From contig DATHSN010000193.1 of assembly GCA_035464115.1 (NCBI GenBank), forward strand, positions 1 to 12,735: DNA of 12,735 nt, in the 5' to 3' direction. The translations under genes and the position numbers were made by a program. Under the pieces are notes generated by a model, which had not been told where the DNA came from, made no database searches, and saw only the letters and a program-made list of their open reading frames with translations. The stretch is from DATHSN01 sp035464115. GTDB taxonomy: Bacteria > Actinomycetota > Acidimicrobiia > Acidimicrobiales > SKKL01. How positions within the stretch are numbered: the first letter of the stretch is position 1; each line of letters opens with the position of its first letter. Below, one piece after another: positions 6,168 through 12,735 of the stretch.

Positions 6168-7061
6168 ATGTCCTCTTCCACTGTGCCGGGATCCGCCACC
6201 GAAACCGACGGTGGCGCCCGCCACCTCGCGGCGGCGACCCCCGTCGCGGCCGGGGGAGCTCTCGCCCCCCGGACGGCGGCCCCGATCGAGCCCATCGATC
6301 CGATCGGCCCCGGGCTCGGTGGACGGGCGCTGATGCGCCAGCGCTGGGCCGACCTGGCCTGGCTCCACTGGCCCGTCGACCCCGCCGACGTCGCACCCCT
6401 GTTGCCGGCGCAGGTCCGCCCCGACGTGCGCGACGGGGTCACGTGGGTCGGCCTGGTGCCGTTCCACATGCAGGGCGTGGGCCTGGTGCGGGGCCCGGCG
6501 GTGCCGTGGCTCGGCACGTTCCCGGAGACCAACGTGCGCCTCTACTCGGTGGGTCCCGACGGTCGTCGGGGGGTCGTGTTCCGGTCGCTCGACGCGTCGC
6601 GCGCGCTGCCGGTGGGTGTGGCCCGACTCGGGTTCGCGCTGCCCTACGTGTGGTCGCGCATGTCCGTGCACGGCGGGAGCGCCGATCTGGCCGCCCCGGC
6701 GGAGGAGGGCGCGATCGTGGAGTACCGCACCGAGCGCCGGGGCCGGGGCGCCCCCCGGTCGCTCGTGCGGATCCGGGTGGGCGCCCGGGTCGGCGGCGAC
6801 GACCTCGACCGCTTCCTCACCTCGCGCTGGGGTCTGCACACCCGCTGGTTCGGCACGACGGCGTTCGCCCCGGTGGCCCACGGGCCCTGGCCGATCCACG
6901 CCGCCGAGCTCCTCGAGCTCGACGACGAGCTCGTCGTCGCGGCGGGGCTCCCCACCCCGGTGGGCCCGCCCCACGTGCGCTTCTCGCCGGGCGTCGACGT
7001 CGTCGTCGGCCGACCCCGCCGGGTCGGCCCGCAGGTGCCTCCGCCCGGCAATTCGTGCTAA
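6168..7061 (+). CDS. DUF2071 (YqjF-like) protein
   Basis: Predicted 297-residue cytoplasmic protein. About 55 Ala/Thr/Pro-rich, probably disordered residues precede the DUF2071 domain, recognised by MRQRWADLAWLHWPVD, VAPLLPAQVRPD, GVTWVGLVPFHMQGVG, FPETNVRLYSVG and VVFRSLDASRA, and by WGLHTRWF near the C-terminus. The family (COG3361) has a beta-rich fold similar to acetoacetate decarboxylase; no enzymatic activity is established for it as far as known here. ATG 6168 is preferred because it is placed at the expected transcription start of the TATAGT -10. The frame is open further upstream but only by crossing the promoter. Divergent from the SDR unit; the stop TAA (7059-7061) lies inside motif site 4. 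Family call is firm, role unknown. Confidence 0.85.
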   Translation: MSSSTVPGSATETDGGARHLAAATPVAAGGALAPRTAAPIEPIDPIGPGLGGRALMRQRWADLAWLHWPVDPADVAPLLPAQVRPDVRDGVTWVGLVPFHMQGVGLVRGPAVPWLGTFPETNVRLYSVGPDGRRGVVFRSLDASRALPVGVARLGFALPYVWSRMSVHGGSADLAAPAEEGAIVEYRTERRGRGAPRSLVRIRVGARVGGDDLDRFLTSRWGLHTRWFGTTAFAPVAHGPWPIHAAELLELDDELVVAAGLPTPVGPPHVRFSPGVDVVVGRPRRVGPQVPPPGNSC

Positions 7062-7063
7062 AT
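7051..7063 (+). promoter_or_regulatory. AT-rich motif site 4 (putative operator)
   Basis: ATTCGTGCTAAAT covers the stop codon of the DUF2071 gene, 70 bases before the fasciclin start. It matches TTMNYRCTAAWT and is the weakest of the four as a dyad (TTCG-TG-CTAA, one mismatch). TAAATC (7059-7064) within it could be a -10 for the fasciclin gene. Part of the match is explained by the TAA stop, so it deserves less weight than the other three. Confidence 0.4.
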
Positions 7064-7133
7064 CGCATCCGCGGGTGGCGCGTGCGGCGAAGACCTGGGT
7101 GAACCATCCCCCCATCCACCTGGAGCACCCTTC

Positions 7134-7679
7134 ATGCGCACCACCCCCATCACCCGACTGCTGGCCCTGCTGTTCGCGGGCGTGCTCGTCCTCGCCGCCT
7201 GCGGTGACGACGACGACACGGCCGACGCCCCCGCCGACGACACCACCGAGGCCGCCGGCGACGAGGGTCCGGGCACGATCGTCGACGTCGCCGTCGCCGC
7301 CGGTGACTTCACCACCCTGGTGAGCGCGGTCGAGGCCGCCGACCTCGTCGAGACCCTCTCGGGCGACGGGCCCTTCACCGTCTTCGCCCCGACCGACGCC
7401 GCGTTCGAGGCGCTGCCCGAGGGTGCCCTCGACGGGCTGCTCGCCGACACCGAGGCCCTCGCCGCGGTGCTGACCTACCACGTGGTGGGCGACGAGCTGC
7501 TGGCTGCCGACGTCGTGGAGGCCACCGAGCTGGCCACGGTGAACGGCGCGGCCCTGCCCGTCGTGGTCGACGGCGACACGGTCACCGTCGGCGGCGCCAC
7601 CATCGTCACCACCGACATCGAGGCGAGCAACGGGGTCATCCACGTGATCGACGCCGTCATGCTCCCGCCCGAGGGCTGA
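7134..7679 (+). CDS. Fasciclin (FAS1)-domain lipoprotein
   Basis: Predicted 181-residue secreted lipoprotein. A basic start and hydrophobic stretch (MRTTPITRLLALLFAGVLVLAAC) end in lipobox L20-A21-A22-C23, so it should be exported and lipidated at Cys23. An Asp/Thr/Ala-rich linker (24-45) follows, then one FAS1 domain (about 46-181) with TIVDVAVAAGDFTTLV, GPFTVFAPTDAAFEALP (H1 box), LTYHVVGD (the YH motif) and VIHVIDAVMLP (H2 box). FAS1 domains mediate adhesion or bind lipophilic ligands on the cell surface. ATG 7134 has GGAG (7122-7125) eight bases upstream. It is followed by a strong terminator, and motif site 4 precedes it, so it may be transcribed alone or with DUF2071. Confidence 0.9.
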   Translation: MRTTPITRLLALLFAGVLVLAACGDDDDTADAPADDTTEAAGDEGPGTIVDVAVAAGDFTTLVSAVEAADLVETLSGDGPFTVFAPTDAAFEALPEGALDGLLADTEALAAVLTYHVVGDELLAADVVEATELATVNGAALPVVVDGDTVTVGGATIVTTDIEASNGVIHVIDAVMLPPEG

Positions 7680-7691
7680 TCGCTCGTCCTG

Positions 7692-7733
7692 CGGGCCCGG
7701 CCACCACCCGGTGGTCGGGCCCGTTGGGGTTTT
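7692..7733 (+). terminator. Rho-independent terminator after the fasciclin gene
   Basis: A 14-base stem, CGGGCCCGGCCACC (7692-7705) / GGTGGTCGGGCCCG (7710-7723), with a four-base loop (ACCC) and one G-U pair, is followed by TTGGGGTTTT. It lies 13 bases after the fasciclin stop. It separates the DUF2071/fasciclin unit from whiB, so whiB needs its own promoter. Confidence 0.88.
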
Positions 7734-7759
7734 CGCCCCGGTCCCGCCCCGCTACCATC

Positions 7760-7772
7760 ATTTAGTGATAAA
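7760..7772 (-). promoter_or_regulatory. AT-rich motif site 3 (putative operator)
   Basis: On the minus strand this reads TTTATCACTAAAT; on the plus strand it is near-dyadic (TTTAG-TG-ATAAA). It lies between the terminator at 7733 and whiB at 7835, in the only AT-rich patch of that gap (7757-7776), so it must coincide with or touch the whiB promoter. Orientation relative to the gene is opposite to the other three sites, which matters little if the protein binds a dyad. Confidence 0.6.
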
Positions 7773-7834
7773 TAGATGCGGCACGCTCGGGATGGCCCGA
7801 ACCACCACCGAGCCCACCGCCGGAGGTGTTCCCC

Positions 7835-8143
7835 ATGCCCCGCCCGCCCCGCAAGCCCATCCTCACCGACCGCTGCTGGGTGACCTTCGCCGCCTGCAAG
7901 GGTCACACCGAGCTGTTCTTCGCCCCGGTCGGGGAGCGGCCCGAGCGCCGGGTGCGGCGTGAGGCCGAGGCCCGCCAGCTCTGCGCCGAGTGCCCCGTGC
8001 TGCTCGCGTGTCGCAGCGACGCCCGCCTGAACCGCGAGAGCGGCTTCTGGGGGGGTGAGAGCGAGGAGGAGCGGGCCGCCGCCGGCTATCCGCCCCACTC
8101 GACCACCCGCCGCGCGGTGCGCCTCGCCGCCTCCGGCGGCTAG
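7835..8143 (+). CDS. WhiB-family Fe-S transcription regulator
   Basis: Predicted 102-residue WhiB-like protein, an actinobacterial regulator that binds a [4Fe-4S] cluster, responds to redox or NO, and usually works through the principal sigma factor. The four cluster cysteines are C21, C50, C53 and C59 (C-x28-C-x2-C-x5-C), with CW at 14-15 as an extra cysteine. ELFFAPVGERPERR follows C21, and GFWGG (70-74), the turn after the cluster region, precedes a short basic tail (TTRRAVRLAAS). ATG 7835 has GGAGG (7822-7826) eight bases away; GTG 7826 overlaps that site and is rejected. The gene is close to the kinase (10 bases) and has motif site 3 in its promoter region. Subfamily not assigned. Confidence 0.93.
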   Translation: MPRPPRKPILTDRCWVTFAACKGHTELFFAPVGERPERRVRREAEARQLCAECPVLLACRSDARLNRESGFWGGESEEERAAAGYPPHSTTRRAVRLAASGG

Positions 8144-8153
8144 ACCGAGCACC

Positions 8154-9650
8154 GTGACCCGCCGCTCGCGCCGCCCTGCCCTCGTGCTCACCGTCGTGGC
8201 GATCGCCGCGGCGGGCGGTGCCGCCACCGTGGTGCGCCGTCGCGCCGACCGCTCGGGCGGCCGCCACGCGGTGGGCCGCCGCACCCGCGCCGCCCGCACC
8301 GCCACGGTGGCGGTCGCCGGGGGGCGCGCCGGGGCCGACCTGGCGTGGCACCGGGCCCGGCGCACCTTCGCCACCGCCGAGCGGCGCGAGGCGCTCGACC
8401 GGGCCTACGAGCTGCGCACCGCCGAGCAGGTGGCCGCCACCCTCGGCAACCTCAAGGGCGCGCTCATGAAGCTGGGCCAGATGGCCAGCTACCTCGACCA
8501 GGGGCTCCCCGAGCCGGTGCGCGAGGCCCTCGCCCAGCTGCAGGCCGACGCCCCGCCCATGAGCGTCGAGCTGGTCGATGCGACGGTCGCCGCCGAGCTG
8601 GGCGCGCCGCCCGCCGAGGTGTTCGCCGAGTGGGACCCCACGCCCATCGCCGCCGCGTCGATCGGTCAGGTGCACCGCGCCATCACCCGCGACGGGCGGG
8701 CGGTGGCGGTCAAGGTCCAGTATCCGGGCGTCGACGAGGCCATCCGCAACGACCTCGGCAACGCCGACGCCATCTTCGGGGCCCTGGCGTGGATGTTCCC
8801 CGGGCTCGACCCCGAGCCGGTGGTCGCCGAGCTGCGCGAGCGCCTCGTCGAGGAGCTCGACTACCGCATCGAGGCCGACCACCAGCGGGGGTTCGCCGCC
8901 CACTACCGGGGCCACCCCACCATCCACGTGCCCGACGTGGTCGACGAGCTGTCGACCGCCCGGGTGCTCACCACCGAGCTGGCCGAGGGCGTGCGCTTCG
9001 ACGAGCTGCTCGGCTGGTCCCAGGCCGAGCGCGACCTCGCCGCCGAGACCATCTACCGCTTCGCCTTCGGCAGCCTCTACCGCCTCGGCGTCTTCAACGG
9101 CGACCCGCACCCCGGCAACTACCTGTTCCGCCCCGGCGGCCAGGTGACGTTCCTCGACTTCGGGCTGGTCAAGCGCTTCTCGGCCGACGAGCTCGCCGGC
9201 TTCGCCCGCATGATCACGGCCATGGTCCTGCACCACGACCCGACCGAGTTCCGCCAGGTCGTCGAGGAGCTCGGCCTGTTGCGATCGGGCGCCCCGCTCA
9301 CCGACGCCCAGGTGGCCGACTACTTCTCGCACTTCTACGAGTTCGTCCGTGTCGACGGGCCCTACACGATCGACGACGCCTACGCCTCGGCGACGGTGCG
9401 CCAGATGTTCGACGCCGACGGGCCCCACGCCCCGGTGATGCGCAACGCCAACGTGCCGTCGTCGTTCGTGGTGATCCAGCGGATCAACCTCGGCCTCTAC
9501 GCCATCTTCGGGCGGCTCCACGCCACCGCCAACTGGCGGCGCATGGCCGAGGAGCTGTGGCCGTTCGTCGACGGTCCACCGTCGACCCCGATGGGCGAGC
9601 GGATCGCCGCGTGGGAGCACGAGCGGGGCGACCGCACGCCGGCCGCGTGA
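8154..9650 (+). CDS. ABC1/UbiB-family atypical kinase-like protein
   Basis: Predicted 498-residue protein of the UbiB/COQ8/ABC1 family, ATPase-like proteins that assist isoprenoid lipid (quinone or related) metabolism at membranes. All family hallmarks are visible: KxGQ as KLGQ (106-109), the Ala-rich loop AAAS (166-169), the ATP lysine K187 (VAVKVQYPGV), EELDYRIEAD, GDPHPGN with D317, and DFG with D335. Near the N-terminus RPALVLTVVAIAAAGGAATVV (about 7-27) is a hydrophobic helix, so the protein is likely membrane-anchored at that end. GTG 8154 is chosen because it follows the whiB stop by 10 bases; the upstream frame overlaps whiB. Probably cotranscribed with whiB. Quinone involvement is family knowledge, not shown here. 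Confidence 0.88.
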   Translation: MTRRSRRPALVLTVVAIAAAGGAATVVRRRADRSGGRHAVGRRTRAARTATVAVAGGRAGADLAWHRARRTFATAERREALDRAYELRTAEQVAATLGNLKGALMKLGQMASYLDQGLPEPVREALAQLQADAPPMSVELVDATVAAELGAPPAEVFAEWDPTPIAAASIGQVHRAITRDGRAVAVKVQYPGVDEAIRNDLGNADAIFGALAWMFPGLDPEPVVAELRERLVEELDYRIEADHQRGFAAHYRGHPTIHVPDVVDELSTARVLTTELAEGVRFDELLGWSQAERDLAAETIYRFAFGSLYRLGVFNGDPHPGNYLFRPGGQVTFLDFGLVKRFSADELAGFARMITAMVLHHDPTEFRQVVEELGLLRSGAPLTDAQVADYFSHFYEFVRVDGPYTIDDAYASATVRQMFDADGPHAPVMRNANVPSSFVVIQRINLGLYAIFGRLHATANWRRMAEELWPFVDGPPSTPMGERIAAWEHERGDRTPAA

Positions 9651-9730
9651 CCCTGCCCTCCTCCGCGCCGCCTACGGTCAGGGGGACGCCGATCGCGCCG
9701 GCAGCCGCCGGCCGCCTCCGAGGAGCCCCG

Positions 9731-10114
9731 ATGACCGTTCCCTCCGACCCCGTCTCCCACGTCATGCGCCGCAGCACCGTGCACGTGCGCCCGGCGTCGA
9801 CGTTGCGGGAGATCGCCGAGACGCTGGTGCGCGAGGAGGTCGGCGCCGCCGTGGTCAAGGGCGCCGAGATGGCCGGCATCGTGAGCGAGCGCGATCTGGT
9901 GCGCGCCCTGGCCGACGGCGTCGATCCCGACAGCGACCGCGCCGAGGACGTCATGACCTTCGACGTGGTGTCGGTGCGCTCGGACACCACGATCGAGTCG
10001 GTGGCTCGCACCATGCTCGACGGGGGCATCCGCCACCTGCCGATCATCGACGAGGACGGCCCGGTGGGCATCGTGTCGATCCGCGACCTGTTCCGCGCCT
10101 ACCTCGACCAGTAG
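9731..10114 (+). CDS. Two-CBS-domain protein
   Basis: Predicted 127-residue protein made of a tandem CBS pair (about 8-58 and 68-124), a module that usually binds adenosine nucleotides and regulates partners. Visible repeats are VSHVMRRSTVHVRPASTLRE and AGIVSERDLVRAL in the first, and AEDVMTFDVVSVRSDTTIES and VGIVSIRDLFRAYL in the second; the paired signature G-I-V-S-x-R-D-L is in both. It has no additional domain, so it resembles free-standing CBS-pair proteins. ATG 9731 has a GAGGAG site (about 9719-9725). A gap of 80 bases separates it from the kinase gene; whether it belongs to the same transcript cannot be told. Confidence 0.9.
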   Translation: MTVPSDPVSHVMRRSTVHVRPASTLREIAETLVREEVGAAVVKGAEMAGIVSERDLVRALADGVDPDSDRAEDVMTFDVVSVRSDTTIESVARTMLDGGIRHLPIIDEDGPVGIVSIRDLFRAYLDQ

Positions 10115-10130
10115 CGCGCCCCGGCGCGCT
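10113..10130. terminator. Hairpin bridging two convergent stops
   Basis: AGCGCGCC (10113-10120) / GGCGCGCT (10123-10130) form a perfect 8-base stem. It includes the last two bases of the CBS gene's TAG and the first base of the phosphonatase-like gene's stop (minus strand). No T-run is present on either strand, so it may act as a shared, Rho-aided barrier or simply stabilise 3' ends. Confidence 0.5.
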
Positions 10131-10825
10131 CAGCTGTGGGCGCGCACGATGCCGGGGAGCTCGCCCACCGAGGCGAGCACGTGGGTGTGGGGCGCGGCGG
10201 TGAGCTCCTCGCGCCCGTGGGCGCCGGTGAGCACGCCGGCCACGATCCCCGCGCCGGCCCGCCAGCCGGCGAGCAGGTCGTTGGCGGTGTCGCCGGCCAC
10301 GGCGACGGCCCGCACGTCCTCGTGCCCGAGGCGCATGAGGGCGGTGAGCACCAGGTCGGGGTGGGGTCGGCCCCGCACCCCGGGTTCGGGGGCCAGCACC
10401 AGGTCGACGAGGTCGGCCCAGCCCAGCTTGGCGACGATGAGGTCGCGGGTGCCGGCCGAGAACCCGGTGGTGAGGCACACCGCCAGCCCGTGGTCGCGCA
10501 GCTCGCCGAGCGCGGCCTCGGCTCCGGGCAGGGGCTCGACCGCGCCGGCCCGCACGGCGTCGTCGATGGCCGCCTCGAACGCCTGGTTGGCCCGCTGCGC
10601 GGCGTCCTCGTCGCCGAGCACCTCGCGGAACACCTCGATCTTGGAGCGGCCCATGGTGGCGCGCACGTAGCCGAGGTCGTCGGCCAGCCGCGGGTGGTCG
10701 GCGCCGATGCCCACCGACGCCAGGGCGGCGAGGAACGCGTCCTCGACCACGCCGCCGTCGGACACGGTGGTGCCGGCCATGTCGAGCACGGCGATGGTGA
10801 TGGGGACGATGGTGGGACCGCTCAC
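10130..10825 (-). CDS. Phosphonatase-like HAD hydrolase
   Basis: Predicted 231-residue HAD-superfamily enzyme of the phosphonatase-like group (closest relative of PhnX, phosphonoacetaldehyde hydrolase, which cleaves a C-P bond). Motif I is DMAGTT (nucleophile D15 in LDMAGTTV), replacing DxDxT as in PhnX. The cap segment MGRSKIEVF (58-66) aligns with the PhnX segment carrying the Schiff-base lysine, K62 here. RGRPHPDL has the arginine seen in the family in place of the HAD lysine, and AVAGDTANDLLAGWRAG is motif III/IV. Length is a little short of typical PhnX. GTG 10825 overlaps the stop of the FAD oxidoreductase by four bases, so the pair is coupled. Substrate probably phosphonoacetaldehyde or a hydroxy analogue; this is inference. 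Confidence 0.88.
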   Translation of the reverse strand: MSGPTIVPITIAVLDMAGTTVSDGGVVEDAFLAALASVGIGADHPRLADDLGYVRATMGRSKIEVFREVLGDEDAAQRANQAFEAAIDDAVRAGAVEPLPGAEAALGELRDHGLAVCLTTGFSAGTRDLIVAKLGWADLVDLVLAPEPGVRGRPHPDLVLTALMRLGHEDVRAVAVAGDTANDLLAGWRAGAGIVAGVLTGAHGREELTAAPHTHVLASVGELPGIVRAHS

Positions 10826-11949
10826 GACAGCACCTCCGTGCGCTCGGCGAGCTCGATGAAGGTGCGCTCGGCGAGCGCGGGTGACAGGGTCATGCCTCGA
10901 CCTCCCGGTCCGGTGACGACGATGACGCCGGGCAGCGGCTCGTCGCGGTGACAGATGGCCTCGTCCCACGCCTGGGAGTAGACGCCCGCCCAGCGTCGCG
11001 CCACAGGGGGCAGGGCGCGGCCGAGGATCGACTCGAGGCGGTCGGCGAGGTGCCGGTAGGGCTCCTCGGACTGGGCGAACTCGAAGGGCTCGTCGTACTC
11101 GTGGGTGTCGCCGATGGTGAGCTCGCCGCCGGCGCGCTGCGACACGAGGAGCTGCATGTGGTGGCGGGCCGCCACCTCGACCTGGGGCGCCAGGTCGGCG
11201 AGGGCGGGGACCCGGAACGCGGGGTAGTAGCGCAGCGAGTCGCCGTCGGCGAGCGACGTGGTGAGCCGCTCGTCGAGCGGTTCGGTCTGCATCATCTGCA
11301 GTCGGACGCGACGCAGCGGCGCCCCCCGCACCAGCTCGGCCATCGGCCCCTGGGTCTCGGCGCCGGGGCACACCACCACGAGGTCGGCGGTCCAGTCGTC
11401 GCCCAGGTGGTCGCGCACCCGGCCCGACGCGATGTCGACCACCACGCGCCCGCCCTGGAAGGCGTAGCCGTCGCCGGCGGCCAGCCGCGCCCGCAGCGCG
11501 GGCAGGGCCCGGCCGGGCTCGACCACCGCGTCGGTGGAGCAGTGCAGCCCCGCGAGCAGCTCGCCGCGCAGGGCGGGGTTGATCCGGCGCACCTCGTCGG
11601 GCTCGAGGAGCCGGAACCCCCGGGCACCGGCATCGTCGCGATCGGCCACCTGCTGCATCACCGCCACCTCGGCGGGGTGCTGGGCGACGGTGATCGACCC
11701 GTCGGGGCGGAACCCCACCCCGGGGACCTCGGCGCCGATGCGCCCCCAGAGCTCGCGGGCCCGCAACGCCAGCTCGAGCTCCTCGCCGGGGGCCCGGCCG
11801 CTCACCCACACCAGGCCGAAGTTGCGGACGGTGGCGCCGCGCGGCTCGAGGTCGCGGTCGAGGTGCACCACCTCCCACCCGCGGCGACGGGCCTCCCAGG
11901 CGTGCATCGTGCCGACGATGCCCGCCCCGACGATCACGACACGGGGCAC
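10822..11949 (-). CDS. FAD-dependent oxidoreductase of the phosphonate-associated group
   Basis: Predicted 375-residue D-amino-acid-oxidase-like (DAO) flavoenzyme. The FAD Rossmann loop GAGIVG (8-13), HLDRDLEPRGATVRNFGLV, and the late GPGGRGMTLSPALAE segment that binds the flavin are all present. SGRAPGEELELALRARELW and the VGFRPDGSIT region follow the order of the group that co-occurs with phosphonatase-like hydrolases (TIGR03364 type), thought to oxidise aminophosphonates to an aldehyde. That fits the next gene, which would cleave a phosphono-aldehyde. GTG 11949 is nine bases after the stop of the ABC exporter gene upstream, so they may be cotranscribed although functionally unrelated. The family call is from motif order and neighbours; the exact substrate is not established here. 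Confidence 0.85.
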   Translation of the reverse strand: MPRVVIVGAGIVGTMHAWEARRRGWEVVHLDRDLEPRGATVRNFGLVWVSGRAPGEELELALRARELWGRIGAEVPGVGFRPDGSITVAQHPAEVAVMQQVADRDDAGARGFRLLEPDEVRRINPALRGELLAGLHCSTDAVVEPGRALPALRARLAAGDGYAFQGGRVVVDIASGRVRDHLGDDWTADLVVVCPGAETQGPMAELVRGAPLRRVRLQMMQTEPLDERLTTSLADGDSLRYYPAFRVPALADLAPQVEVAARHHMQLLVSQRAGGELTIGDTHEYDEPFEFAQSEEPYRHLADRLESILGRALPPVARRWAGVYSQAWDEAICHRDEPLPGVIVVTGPGGRGMTLSPALAERTFIELAERTEVLS

Positions 11950-11958
11950 GACGTCCGT

Positions 11959-12735
11959 CTAGCACAGCCCCGCGGTGGGGGTGGGGGTCGGGGTGGGGTG
12001 CTGGTCGGTCCAGAGGCGGTGGTAGGCGCCGCCGGCGGCGAGCAGGTCGTGGTGGCGACCGCGCTCGACGACCCGTCCCCGGTCGAGCACCACGATCTCG
12101 TCGACGTCGCCGAGGCCGTCGAGGCGGTGGGTGAGCAGCAGGAGCCCGCGATCGGACGCGGCGCCGAGCAGGTCGGCGAGCACGGCGTCGGCGGTGGGCG
12201 TGTCGAGGTGGGCGGTGGGCTCGTCGGCCACCAGCACCGGTGCGCCCTGCACGAGGGCCCGGGCCACGAGCAGCCGCCGGTGCTGGCCCCCCGACACCCG
12301 GGCGCCGTCGTCACCGACCTCGGTGTCGAGGCCCTCCGGGAGCGCGTCGACCCAGGCGGTGAGCCCCACCCGGGCGAGGGCGTCGCGCACGACGGCGTCG
12401 TCGGCGTCGGGGCGGGCGAGGCGGACGTTGTCGCGGACGCTCGTGGCGAACAGGTGCCCGTCCTGGCCGGTGAGGGTGACGTGGCGCCGGACCTCGTCGG
12501 GGTCGAGGTCGCGCACGTCGACGCCGTCGAGGGTGACGGTGCCGCCCGCGATCTCGACGAAGCGCACGAGCACCCGGGCGAGGGTGGTCTTGCCCGACCC
12601 GCTCTCGCCGACCACGGCGACGGTGCGCCCGGGCCGCAGGTCGAGATCGACGGCCGCCACCGCGGCGTGGTCGGCGCCGGGGTGCACGGCGGTGAGCCCC
12701 CGCACCGCGATGACGCCGGTGCCGGTGCCGGTGCC
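11959..12735 (-). CDS. cydC: CydC-like ABC exporter subunit, 5' end outside window
   Basis: Partial gene: 258 codons are visible and the frame stays open past 12735, so the membrane domain is missing from view. The ATPase domain has Walker A GESGSGKTT (encoded at 12583-12609), a Q-loop in TLTGQDGHLFATSVRDN, signature VSGGQ in GARVSGGQHRRLL, Walker B VLVADEPTAHLD, and an H-loop in LLLLTHRL. VRDNVRLARPDADD, WVDALPEGLDTEVGDDGAR and VVVERGRHHDLL-like order are those of CydC, one half of the cysteine/glutathione exporter CydDC needed for cytochrome bd assembly. A short start at 12705 is rejected because domain sequence continues upstream. The C-terminus ends in HPTPTPTPTAGLC, a low-complexity tail. 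Assignment to CydC rather than a related exporter is likely but not proven without the membrane part. Confidence 0.75.
   Translation of the reverse strand, partial: GTGTGTGVIAVRGLTAVHPGADHAAVAAVDLDLRPGRTVAVVGESGSGKTTLARVLVRFVEIAGGTVTLDGVDVRDLDPDEVRRHVTLTGQDGHLFATSVRDNVRLARPDADDAVVRDALARVGLTAWVDALPEGLDTEVGDDGARVSGGQHRRLLVARALVQGAPVLVADEPTAHLDTPTADAVLADLLGAASDRGLLLLTHRLDGLGDVDEIVVLDRGRVVERGRHHDLLAAGGAYHRLWTDQHPTPTPTPTAGLC

Noticed and set aside
10130..11965. 611-codon frame suggesting an oxidase-hydrolase fusion
   Set aside because: The part beyond 10825 is a shadow of the FAD gene in another frame. The two genes are separate and overlap by four bases.
12714..12735. GGTGCC repeats at the window end as a regulatory repeat
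   Set aside because: They translate in frame as Gly-Thr repeats in the linker of the CydC-like protein and are short low-complexity coding sequence.

Overview
The window is a very GC-rich stretch (about three quarters G+C by eye) with GTG starts, start/stop overlaps and a WhiB-family Fe-S regulator, a family confined to Actinobacteria. Gene content and protein style suggest a high-GC actinobacterium, perhaps of the class Acidimicrobiia. That placement is inference. No tRNA, rRNA, CRISPR array, insertion sequence or origin is recognised.

Layout. Positions 87-833 (-) encode a class I SAM methyltransferase, divergent from a two-gene unit (930-2101, +) of an orphan ParA-type ATPase and a small repeat protein with a C-terminal membrane anchor. 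Positions 2179-2450 hold the remains of a haem-binding-domain (CxxCH) gene, frameshifted and cut off at its 3' end. It abuts a GNAT acetyltransferase (2453-2980, -) whose base composition is milder than its surroundings. Then comes a Glu/Leu/Phe/Val-dehydrogenase-like protein (3089-4123, -) without the usual catalytic lysines. It is divergent from a regulator (4196-5110, +) that joins an excisionase-type HTH to a cobalamin-binding module carrying the Wx9EH motif of CarH/LitR photoreceptors. Next are an SDR and a small unknown gene (5185-6122, -), divergent from a DUF2071 protein (6168-7061, +), a fasciclin-domain lipoprotein (7134-7679, +) and a strong terminator. These are followed by WhiB, a UbiB/ABC1-type kinase and a two-CBS protein (7835-10114, +). 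The right end (-) runs from a truncated CydC-like ABC exporter subunit (11959 to beyond 12735) into a FAD oxidoreductase and a phosphonatase-like HAD hydrolase, two families known to occur together in aminophosphonate breakdown.

The main new signal is a short AT-rich motif, TTMNYRCTAAWT, present at four promoter-like positions (4167-4179, 6143-6155, 7051-7063, 7760-7772). By eye these four places hold essentially all the TAA/TTA trinucleotides of the window. The sites lie beside the cobalamin-type regulator, the SDR/DUF2071 divergent promoter, the fasciclin gene and whiB. The simplest reading is a local regulon, possibly light- or B12-responsive, run by the regulator at 4196-5110 and covering about 3.1-10.1 kb. 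The link between regulator and motif is inferred from position alone.
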